NCBI GenBank assembly: GCA_017640615.1
Contig: JAEPQK010000003.1
Location: 1 to 64,000 of the forward strand
DNA from: Rhizobiaceae bacterium
GTDB taxonomy: Bacteria; Pseudomonadota; Alphaproteobacteria; Rhizobiales; Rhizobiaceae
DNA: 64,000 nucleotides
Direction of reading: 5' to 3'
Shown here: positions 55,387-64,000 of the stretch, one piece after another
Layout of the letters: each line of letters starts with the position of its first letter
Position numbering within the stretch: the first letter of the stretch is position 1
Program-made: the position numbers and the translations under genes
The notes under the pieces: model-generated
The model's input: the letters and a program-made list of their open reading frames with translations, nothing else
Database searches by the model: none
What the model was told of the DNA's origin: nothing

Positions 55387-56223
55387 TTATCGCGCCTCGC
55401 TCCGCAGATAGTCGGCCAGCAGCTCCGCATGGGCCTGGCCGAGTTCGTAGCAATAGGTAATCAGCCGCTCCTGCGGATCCCAAAACGCGTTGGGCTCGCC
55501 GCAGCTCGCCATCTGGAATCTGATGCCGGCCTCGAGCAGAAAGGCATCGGCGGCCAGTTCCTTCGCCAGCTCTAGCATGCCTGCGTCCCGAAACGCCTCG
55601 GCGTAGACGGCAAGGTCCGGCTGCGAAACCTCTTCATAAACGATCTCGACTTCCGAAACGCCGCTTTCACGCAGATGCGGCTCCAGCAGCCGAAACCAGC
55701 TTGAGGCGGTTTGCTGATATTCCCACACGCAGCTTTCGCGTCGCTCCTCAGGGAGGTCCTCAACTGCATCGAGCCCACCAAAGGTCTCGGCGTCGTGCCC
55801 GATCATCATGCAAACGATCGCATAGGCGCGCTGCTCCTCCACGCTATGCTCGTCCCAGAATGCGAAATCCGCCCCGGCCTCGCCAGCGGCGGCGCCGGTC
55901 AGAAACCAGCTGTCAGATGCGTCGATCAGCGCATTGTCGAAAACGGAGCTGTCGCTTTCCAGGATGATGATTGTGGAAAGCGCATCCACTGCATCTTCCT
56001 CGCGCCCCAGCACCGGCAGCTCGAATTCCGAGATCAGCATGTGCCCGGCTTCGTGCATCAGCACAAAAAGCGCGTTGCCGAATACGAACTCCCAGACCTC
56101 TTCCATCTGCGCTTCACTGAGGCCGGTAAACTCGGCGGGGATTTTCTCCTGCGGCGCGGCGGGCGCCGCGAGCGCGATCAGCAAGGCGACCGTAGCCGCA
56201 AATTTCGCAAACATGTCCCGCAT
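55387..56223 (-). CDS. DUF4344 putative secreted metallopeptidase
   Basis: The product is 278 residues. Signal peptide (FAKFAATVALLIALAAPAAP), then HEAGH at 57-61 and REEDAVD (Glu75/76), forming a zinc HExxH plus downstream Glu, as in DUF4344. The remaining domain has conserved-looking Cys (IVCMMIGHD, ESCVWEYQ, ASCGEPNAFW). Probably periplasmic. GGGGGAG sits before ATG 56223. Separated from ftsH by the ftsH terminator, so transcribed on its own. Confidence 0.87.
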   Translation of the reverse strand: MRDMFAKFAATVALLIALAAPAAPQEKIPAEFTGLSEAQMEEVWEFVFGNALFVLMHEAGHMLISEFELPVLGREEDAVDALSTIIILESDSSVFDNALIDASDSWFLTGAAAGEAGADFAFWDEHSVEEQRAYAIVCMMIGHDAETFGGLDAVEDLPEERRESCVWEYQQTASSWFRLLEPHLRESGVSEVEIVYEEVSQPDLAVYAEAFRDAGMLELAKELAADAFLLEAGIRFQMASCGEPNAFWDPQERLITYCYELGQAHAELLADYLRSEAR

Positions 56224-56273
56224 GGTGTTCTCCCCCAACTCATGCCCTGCAGTCGACCTGCATACACTCTAAC

Positions 56274-56305
56274 GAAAAAGCCGGAGCGTTGCCGCCCCGG
56301 CTTTC
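56274..56305 (-). terminator. Terminator of ftsH
   Basis: On the minus strand AAAGCCGG ... CCGGCTTT with a 12-nt loop is followed by TTTCG, 27 bp past the ftsH stop. Confidence 0.85.
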
Positions 56306-56331
56306 AGTCGCATCGTTTCTTGAGCAAAACG

Positions 56332-58269
<1,938 letters not shown>

Positions 58270-58326
58270 GGGGTGTCCCGGTTGATTTGGGGGAACGGGC
58301 AAATCTTTCGCACCCGTTCTCTACTA

Positions 58327-58356
58327 AACATAGGGAGCGCCCAGTGGATTGCCAAG
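58327..58356 (-). promoter_or_regulatory. Predicted ftsH promoter
   Basis: On the minus strand TTGGCA-17-TATGTT fits sigma-70, and the overlapping CTTGGC-16-CCTATG resembles a weak sigma-32 site. It lies about 60 nt before the ATG. Confidence 0.55.
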
Positions 58357-58374
58357 CGCGACCACTGGTCTCGG

Positions 58375-59709
58375 TTAAGCTTCACGCATGCTTCGCCCGC
58401 TGAACGGAGCTTCAGGCACGGGCCGAGCGCCAATCAGCGCCGAGACCGCCCTTGCCGGCGCGATGTCGAACGAAGGCAGATAGCGCGCCCACGGGGCCAC
58501 GACTGGCTCGCATGTAGTACCTTCGACTGTTCCGGCAAGACCAAGACATTCTTCGCTGCGCCACACAGCGGGCAGACGCGCAAATGCAGCGCGTGCAAGC
58601 CGAGCCGGCACATCGCTCGGCGCGTTTTGCAGCAGCATCCCGACCGTGTCTTCGTCCGGCTCGCCAATCGCGGTGCCCGCACTGTCTGCGTGAGTGATCC
58701 GATAACGCCCGTCCCAGATCGGCGAGGCATCGCCCCGCGCAGGCAGGTTGCGGTTTTCCCGGTAGAGGAAAAACCCGTCCCTGTTGCGCTCCGCCACTAC
58801 GCCGGCCAGCGTTAATCGCGCCGGCCCACCTGCCAGCGAAGCAAATGCCGCCACTGCTCGCTGCTCATCCGGCAGGTACGTCTGCCCGCCAGCCGTCGCA
58901 AACAGGATGCGCAGCGCGTAAATCGCCGCGCTCTTTTCCGACAAGGCGAAGATTGCCGGGTCGAGCCTGATCAGCCCCCACACCGGCATCGTGGCTCGCG
59001 CCGCGATGAGCGCTGCCGCCTCTTCGCCAAGCGCTGTGCGCCGATTGGCTGCGTCGCCCGCCGCGCGACCAGTCGTTTCGATCCCGGCCTCGCTCAGCGC
59101 GGCACGCATGCGCACGCGCTCGTAGCGAACATCCTCATTGCTGGGATCGTCAATCCAGTCCGTGCCGGCCCGTTCGAGCGCGGCCCGCAATACCACCCGG
59201 CGCACACCGAGCAACGGTCGGGCAAACCATGTCGCCCCTTCATGGAGCGTTGCCTCGGCAATACCCGCGCCTCCGCGCCCGCCCTCGCCGCGCTCGGCGC
59301 GCATGGCAATTGTTTCGGCCTGATCGTCCCTCGTGTGGGCGATCAATACCAGGTCGGTGCCCGCCTCTCGCGCCGCCTGCGCCAATAGCCGGTGGCGCGC
59401 ATCGCGTGCTGCTTCCATCAGGCCCGTCGCAGGTTTCGGACCGCCCCAGACAAGCGTTCTGTGTTCGATACCGAGCCCCGCCGCCGCTTCTGCCACAAAA
59501 AGTGCCTCTGCCGCGGCTTCTTTTCGCAGCCCGTGATCCACCGTCACCGCCACCAGTCTCAGCGCGGGAAACGATTGTCGCGCATAACCGGAGAAAAGCT
59601 GCATCAGCGCCATGGAGTCGCTGCCACCTGAAACGCCGAGCACAACGCAATCGCGGCCGGCGAGCGCCAGCCTGTCAAAACAATGATCGAATTCCGAGAT
59701 CGGCGGCAT
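58375..59709 (-). CDS. tilS: tRNA(Ile)-lysidine synthetase
   Basis: The product is 444 residues from ATG 59709 (463 from 59766). P-loop SGGSDS at 27-32 of the chosen start; downstream PP-loop ATPase features and an HTRDDQAET motif follow. It converts the CAU anticodon of tRNA-Ile2 to lysidine. AGAGGG 4 nt upstream favours 59709; ATG 59739 and 59766 remain possible. It lies between cpoB (71-bp gap) and ftsH. Confidence 0.92.
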   Translation of the reverse strand: MPPISEFDHCFDRLALAGRDCVVLGVSGGSDSMALMQLFSGYARQSFPALRLVAVTVDHGLRKEAAAEALFVAEAAAGLGIEHRTLVWGGPKPATGLMEAARDARHRLLAQAAREAGTDLVLIAHTRDDQAETIAMRAERGEGGRGGAGIAEATLHEGATWFARPLLGVRRVVLRAALERAGTDWIDDPSNEDVRYERVRMRAALSEAGIETTGRAAGDAANRRTALGEEAAALIAARATMPVWGLIRLDPAIFALSEKSAAIYALRILFATAGGQTYLPDEQRAVAAFASLAGGPARLTLAGVVAERNRDGFFLYRENRNLPARGDASPIWDGRYRITHADSAGTAIGEPDEDTVGMLLQNAPSDVPARLARAAFARLPAVWRSEECLGLAGTVEGTTCEPVVAPWARYLPSFDIAPARAVSALIGARPVPEAPFSGRSMREA

Positions 59710-59780
59710 TCCGCCCTCTATGCGCGTTGTCCGCGCCATGCCGGCCATCGGTGACATATCGTCCACCCGGCCGGCCAGCC

Positions 59781-60761
59781 TCAGCAGGAGGCCCGCGCCT
59801 GCTCGACCTTCACGCGCTCCAGCACGGCCGTCGAAGCCTGCGGGTAGCGGTTTCCCACTTCCGAAAGCGTCGCGCAGGCGACGTCGTTCTGGTCCATTGC
59901 AGCCAGCGAAATGCCGAGTTTCAGCATCATTTCCGGCGCCTTTCGCGCTTCGGGATAGTCCCGGTTGGCGCCGAGAAACACCTGCGCCGCCTCGCGATAT
60001 TTCTGCTGTCCGAGCAGCGCCTCGCCCAGCCAGAAGCGGGCGTCGGCCGCGCGCGTATCGTTCGGGAACTCTTCCACATGGCGGCGAAACCCGGCCTCGG
60101 CCGCGTCATAGTCGCCCGAAAGCACGAACTCATAGGCGCTGCGATAAAGCTCGTCCGGGTCCGATGTCGCAGGCAATGCAGCGACTTGCGTCTCGTCAGT
60201 CCCGCCAACGCCGGTTTCAACGCCCGGCAACCCGCTGTCATCGACCTGCGAGCTGACCACGTTGCCGTCCTTGTCGAAGGTCACGCTGCCCAGTGTGCGC
60301 GGCGGTGTCGCCGCGCCGGACGCCGTCTCGGTCGTGCCGTCGGTGTTTTCGATGATTTCTTCGACATTGGTGTTGTCGGATTTCTGCGTTGCCGGCTGCG
60401 TGCCGCCCTTTTCAAGTTCCTGAAAACGGAATTCATTGTCTTCCTGCATGCGCCGCAGCTGGTCCTGCATCTGCAGCACCTGGAAGTTGAGCTCCTCGAC
60501 CAGCCCGTTGAGCTGCCGTACCTGCTCCTCGAGCTGGGTGACGCGCGGATCGCCTGCCTGGGCGAGCTGCACATAACCCTGCGCCGGCGTGCGCGGACCC
60601 GGCACACGGATTTTGGGCACCGGCTGACGCTGGCCGAGCAGCGCGCTGCCCATTGAGACCAGACGGTCGACTTGCTGTTCATGTGTCGGCACGGCATATG
60701 CGCCGCCGCCTAGCGCGACGAGCGCAGCAAATGCGCCGCTGAAAATCATGGCCTTATTCAT
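59781..60761 (-). CDS. cpoB: Tol-Pal system coordinator CpoB (YbgF)
   Basis: The product is 326 residues. Signal peptide (AMIFSGAFAALVALGGGAYA), coiled coil at about 72-118 (trimerisation), a Thr/Gly-rich linker and C-terminal TPR domain (SAYEFVLSGDYDAAEAGFRR onward). Periplasmic partner of TolA that links Tol-Pal with peptidoglycan synthesis. ATG 60761 matches a signal peptide; longer frame is rejected. Confidence 0.94.
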   Translation of the reverse strand: MNKAMIFSGAFAALVALGGGAYAVPTHEQQVDRLVSMGSALLGQRQPVPKIRVPGPRTPAQGYVQLAQAGDPRVTQLEEQVRQLNGLVEELNFQVLQMQDQLRRMQEDNEFRFQELEKGGTQPATQKSDNTNVEEIIENTDGTTETASGAATPPRTLGSVTFDKDGNVVSSQVDDSGLPGVETGVGGTDETQVAALPATSDPDELYRSAYEFVLSGDYDAAEAGFRRHVEEFPNDTRAADARFWLGEALLGQQKYREAAQVFLGANRDYPEARKAPEMMLKLGISLAAMDQNDVACATLSEVGNRYPQASTAVLERVKVEQARASC

Positions 60762-60865
60762 CGCAATCCCGTTCAGATTCCGGACCCAAGCCCAATTCGG
60801 TCCGCAAAGAAGATGCTGTGTATCAAGCTGCGTAACTTCGGCCAAATTTTGATGCCGCGCCATAA

Positions 60866-60892
60866 GGAAAAGGCGGCTCGCGGGCCGCCTTC
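60866..60892 (-). terminator. Possible terminator between pal and cpoB
   Basis: On the minus strand AAGGCGGC-CCGCGA-GCCGCCTT is followed by TTCC, about 30 bp past the pal stop. It may partly uncouple pal from cpoB. Confidence 0.75.
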
Positions 60893-60921
60893 TTCTCAAT
60901 GCCTGCGATGCGATCGACGCG

Positions 60922-61428
60922 TCAGCTAGACGGGCCGCCAAGTACTGTGACTGCGCGGCGGTTCTGCGACCAGCACGATATGTCGTCGCACACTGCAACC
61001 GGCCGCTCCTTACCGAAGGTGATCGTCTTGATCCGCGCCGCCGAAACGCCACGGCTCGCCAGGAAGTCGCGCGTAGCCGCGGCGCGTCGCGCGCCAAGCG
61101 CGAGGTTGTATTCGCGCGTGCCGCGCTCGTCGGCATGGCCCTCGATCGTGATCGAATAATTCGGATACTGGTTCAGCCATTGCGCCTGCCGGGCAAGCGT
61201 TGCCTGCGCGTCAGCGCGAATGGCCGACGAATCGGTGTCGAAGAAAATCCGGTCGCCGACATTGACCGTGAAATCCTGTGACGAGCCGGGTGTGTTGGCA
61301 CCACCGCCAAGACCGAGCTCGGCCGCGTTATTCGGAACCTGGTTCCGCGAAGCGCAGCCCGCAACGGCCAACACTGCCGCAAGGGCGATCATGACCGGCA
61401 AGCGCGTTAAAGACATGCTACGGCTCAT
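60922..61428 (-). CDS. pal: Peptidoglycan-associated lipoprotein Pal
   Basis: The product is 168 residues. Lipobox LAVAGC with lipidated Cys25; C-terminal OmpA-like domain with ITIEGHADERGTREYN and LGARRAAATRDFLASRG, which binds diaminopimelate in peptidoglycan. Outer-membrane anchor of the Tol-Pal complex. GGAGAGG before ATG 61428. tolB is separated from it by an oppositely oriented MFS gene. Confidence 0.97.
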   Translation of the reverse strand: MSRSMSLTRLPVMIALAAVLAVAGCASRNQVPNNAAELGLGGGANTPGSSQDFTVNVGDRIFFDTDSSAIRADAQATLARQAQWLNQYPNYSITIEGHADERGTREYNLALGARRAAATRDFLASRGVSAARIKTITFGKERPVAVCDDISCWSQNRRAVTVLGGPSS

Positions 61429-61679
61429 GGCCGCCTCTCCTTCGAATTTGAATGTCTGCCTTGAGCATTCAGTAACCATGGCTCGGTTAACCGCGGCTCA
61501 AGAGAATGGGTTAACGAAAAGTATTTTCGCCCGAATCCGCTGAGGGCCACCGAAAAGGGCAATTGAGAGGATAATGGGGCGCAAAGTGGGCCAAACCGTG
61601 CCGGCGCAAGCCAGACGCAACCCTCGCCGCGCCTATGGGCGCCGTTTCAAACCTCTCCGGCCGCCACTATAGTCCCGCC

Positions 61680-63014
61680 ATGATCGGCGTTCTTTCGAAT
61701 CGAGCCTATGCGCGGCTGTTCGCGGCTCAGGCGATTGCGCTTGCCGGCACCGGGCTTCTGACGATTGCGCTTGGCCTGCTGGCCTATGACCTGGCGGGCG
61801 AGCGGGCAGGCGCGGTGTTGGGCACAGCGCTCACGATCAAGATGGTTGCCTATGTCACGCTGGCGCCGGTCGCCAACGCAATCGCCGCCCGCCTGCCGCG
61901 CAAGGCGCTCCTCATCGGAGCCGACCTGATCCGCGCAGCGGTCGCGCTGTGCCTCCCTTTCATTGAAGCGATCTGGCAGGTCTATCTGCTGATTTTCGTT
62001 TTGCAGGCGGCCTCTGCGACCTTCACACCCGCCTTCCAGGCGACAATTCCCGACATCCTGGAAGACGAGGCAGAATATACGAAGGCGCTCTCTCTTTCGC
62101 GGCTTGCCCATGAGCTTGAGAACCTGATCAGCCCGGCACTCGCCGGCCTGCTGCTGCTGGTGACCAGCTATCACTGGCTGTTCGGCGGCACCGTCGTCGG
62201 TTTTCTGGGTTCAGCCTTGCTGGTCTGGCTCGCGCCGCTGCCAACGCGCAAACCAGCCGCAACCAGCCAGAGTTTCACCGAGCGGCTGACGCGCGGGCTG
62301 CGCATCTATCTTGCCACGCCGCGCCTGCGCGGGCTGCTCGGCCTTAACATGACCGCCGCTGCGGCCAGCGCCTTCGTCATCGTCAACACGGTGGTCGTGG
62401 TCAAAGCCGGTTATGGCGGCTCAGAGACAGACGTCGCGATAGCCTTCGCGGCCTTCGGCATCGGGTCGATGGCGGCCGCGCTTTCGCTGCCCAAACTGCT
62501 GGAGACGATCCCTGACCGCCCCGTCATGATCGCCGCCGCTTGGCTGCTGACGCTGGTCACCCTTGCCCATGCGATGTGGCTGCTCGGCATAGGCCGCACC
62601 GCGTGGCCGGCCTTCCTCGCAATCTGGGCAATCAGCGGCGCTTTCTATTCAGGCCTTCTCACGCCATCTGGCAGGCTGTTGCGCCGCTCCGCCCATGCCG
62701 AGGATCGGCCGGCGGTCTTTGCCGCGCAGTTCGCGCTGTCGCATGCCTGCTGGCTTGTCACCTACCCGCTCGCCGGCTGGGTAGGGGTCGCGTTCGGCCT
62801 GCCTGCCGCGATGCTGGTTCTCGGCCTGCTGGCGCTTCTCGGCGTTTGCGCAGCCCTTCTGCTATGGCCTGCCGGCGATCCGCGAGAGGCAACCCACGCA
62901 CATCCCGAGCTGCCTGCGGATCACCCGCACCTGGCGAACAACGCCGCCGGCGCCGGACACCGCCACGAACTCATCATCGACGACATTCACCGCGCCTGGC
63001 CCGCAAAGGGCTGA
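61680..63014 (+). CDS. MFS transporter with a His-rich C-terminal tail
   Basis: The product is 444 residues, 12 predicted helices (starts YARLFAAQAIALAGTGLLTI; MFS_3/EntS-like). The last 45 residues are polar with eight histidines (THAHPELPADHPHL, GHRHELIIDDIH), which might bind a metal. Substrate unknown. It points rightward into the tolB 3' end (4-bp gap) and is divergent from pal, so it interrupts the usual tolB-pal linkage. ATG 61680 lacks a clear ribosome site; starts up to 61635 are possible. Confidence 0.88.
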   Translation: MIGVLSNRAYARLFAAQAIALAGTGLLTIALGLLAYDLAGERAGAVLGTALTIKMVAYVTLAPVANAIAARLPRKALLIGADLIRAAVALCLPFIEAIWQVYLLIFVLQAASATFTPAFQATIPDILEDEAEYTKALSLSRLAHELENLISPALAGLLLLVTSYHWLFGGTVVGFLGSALLVWLAPLPTRKPAATSQSFTERLTRGLRIYLATPRLRGLLGLNMTAAAASAFVIVNTVVVVKAGYGGSETDVAIAFAAFGIGSMAAALSLPKLLETIPDRPVMIAAAWLLTLVTLAHAMWLLGIGRTAWPAFLAIWAISGAFYSGLLTPSGRLLRRSAHAEDRPAVFAAQFALSHACWLVTYPLAGWVGVAFGLPAAMLVLGLLALLGVCAALLLWPAGDPREATHAHPELPADHPHLANNAAGAGHRHELIIDDIHRAWPAKG

Positions 63015-63018
63015 GCGG

Positions 63019-64000
63019 CTATTCGAGCAGCGGCGACCATGCGGGGTCGGACGCGAAGCTCGGCGTATCGATTGTCTGCTTGTTGCGTCCGGTCAGGTCG
63101 ATCGTATGCAGGCGCGGCCCGCCGGCACCCGCATTTTCCGAGAAGAACATGATCACACGGCCGTTCGGCGCCCAGGTCGGCCCCTCCTGCAAGAAGCCGC
63201 TGGACAGGATGCGCTCGCCGGAACCGTCCGGCCGCATTACCCCGATCTGAAACTCGCCGCCGGTCTGCTTCGTGAAGGCGATCAGGTCGCCGCGCGGCGA
63301 CCATACCGGCGTCGAATAGGTGCCGTCGCCAAACGAAATGCGCTGCTGGTTGCTGCCGTCAGCACCCATTGCATAAAGCTGCGCCCGCCCGCCACGGTCG
63401 GAGGTGAACACCACCCGCGACCCGTCCGGCGAATATGAAGGCGATGTGTCGATCGAATTGGTGTTCGTCAGCCGCGTCGTGTTGCGGCTTCTGAGATCGA
63501 GCGTGAAGATGTTGGAATTACCGTCATCGCGCAGCAGGCTCATGATCACCTTCTGGCCGTCGGGCGAGAAACGCGGCGCGAACGTCATGTTCGGAAAATT
63601 CGCCACCAGCTCGCGCTGCCCCGTCTCGAGCTGCAGCAGATAGACCTGCGGCTGCCCGTTCTCGTAGGACATGTAGGTGATTTCCTGACGGTTGGGCGAA
63701 AAGCGCGGCGTCAGCACGATCGACCGGCCATCCGTGAGTTGACGCTGATTGGCGCCGTCCTGATCCATGATTGCCAGACGCTTCACGCGCTCATTCTTGG
63801 GCCCGCTCTCGTCGACATAGACGATCCGCGTGTCGAAATAGCCCTTCTCGCCGGTCAGACGCTCGTAGATGGAATCGGCGATGATGTGCGCCACGCGCCG
63901 CCATTTGGCGCGGTCGGTGAAGAACTGCTCGCCGACAAGCTGCTGCCCGGCAAAGGTGTCCCAGAGCCGGTAGATTACCTTGAGGCGGCCATCTGCTTCT
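63019..64000 (-). CDS. tolB: Tol-Pal protein TolB (partial, 5' end outside window)
   Basis: About 327 residues, the C-terminal three-quarters, are present. The frame stays open to the window edge, where it reads [20 protein letters not shown]. It includes the end of the N-terminal domain ([20 protein letters not shown]) and the WD40-like beta-propeller repeats ([34 protein letters not shown]). Periplasmic; binds Pal. Confidence 0.96.
   Translation of the reverse strand, partial: EADGRLKVIYRLWDTFAGQQLVGEQFFTDRAKWRRVAHIIADSIYERLTGEKGYFDTRIVYVDESGPKNERVKRLAIMDQDGANQRQLTDGRSIVLTPRFSPNRQEITYMSYENGQPQVYLLQLETGQRELVANFPNMTFAPRFSPDGQKVIMSLLRDDGNSNIFTLDLRSRNTTRLTNTNSIDTSPSYSPDGSRVVFTSDRGGRAQLYAMGADGSNQQRISFGDGTYSTPVWSPRGDLIAFTKQTGGEFQIGVMRPDGSGERILSSGFLQEGPTWAPNGRVIMFFSENAGAGGPRLHTIDLTGRNKQTIDTPSFASDPAWSPLLE

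Noticed and set aside
61473..61490. TAACCATGG ... GGTTAA upstream of pal as a CtrA full site
   Set aside because: The half sites are 11 bp apart, not 7, and no TTAA-N7-TTAA exists there.

Overview
The window is a 64 kb stretch of a GC-rich alphaproteobacterial chromosome. The 5' part of a 16S rRNA at the left edge, the gene orders lysC-ptsP-prfA-prmC-DUF4167-clpB and tolB-pal-cpoB-tilS-ftsH-glmM, an RpoH1-type sigma factor, a BA14K-family protein and Omp25/31-like porins all point to the Hyphomicrobiales (Rhizobiales), probably close to Phyllobacteriaceae/Mesorhizobium relatives. This placement is inferred from gene content and order; no database was searched. There are no insertion sequences, integrases, phage genes or CRISPR arrays. 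Most of the window is housekeeping core genome, with a few accessory islands.

Layout. 1-930: leftward rRNA operon head with its promoter and a boxA-like leader. 1.0-7.4 kb: envelope genes (M23 endopeptidase, L,D-transpeptidase), a methyltransferase, a DHA2 drug exporter and an MmcQ/YjbR protein. 7.4-16.8 kb: a leftward run of core genes (lysC, ptsP, prfA, prmC, DUF4167, clpB), with a near-perfect sigma-32 promoter in front of clpB. 17-25 kb: ubiG, then a leftward overlapping set (DUF1178, nitrilase, grxC, comF), a BioC/NDUFAF5-like methyltransferase, an orphan Flp pilin, and mutT-GNAT-argJ-parvulin. 25.3-28 kb: secA. 28.1-36.2 kb: small hypothetical proteins, a polysaccharide flippase plus CelD-like acyltransferase pair, and a 1554-residue soluble hybrid histidine kinase with about seven PAS domains. 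36.3-44.1 kb: tRNA-Glu(CTC), an rluD-like gene, rpoH, a large anchored hypothetical protein, purA and two convergent EamA exporters. 44.2-49.8 kb: serA and serC with an RNA leader and a palindromic repeat cluster, then two paralogous outer-membrane beta-barrel genes, each preceded by a perfect TTAA-N7-TTAA (CtrA-type) box, and a BA14K protein. 49.9-64 kb: glmM, an accessory block, then ftsH, tilS, cpoB, pal, an inserted MFS exporter and a partial tolB.

How it fits together. The sigma-32 gene and at least one clear target promoter (clpB), plus a weaker candidate at ftsH, lie in the same window. Cell-envelope work recurs: peptidoglycan hydrolysis and crosslinking, Tol-Pal, GlmM, FtsH, SecA, the parvulin and the beta-barrels. 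Serine synthesis (serC-serA) and nitrogen/PTS signalling (ptsP) make up much of the remaining metabolism.

Most unusual material. The block at about 51.5-56.2 kb separates ftsH from glmM. It carries a diheme cytochrome/beta-helix/TetR module, a DUF4344 metallopeptidase, and a translationally coupled two-gene unit (54776-55380) encoding a 77-residue Cys4 zinc-ribbon/HNH-like protein and a 123-residue beta-rich partner. I recognise no described system matching that pair, and it is the best candidate for something new here.
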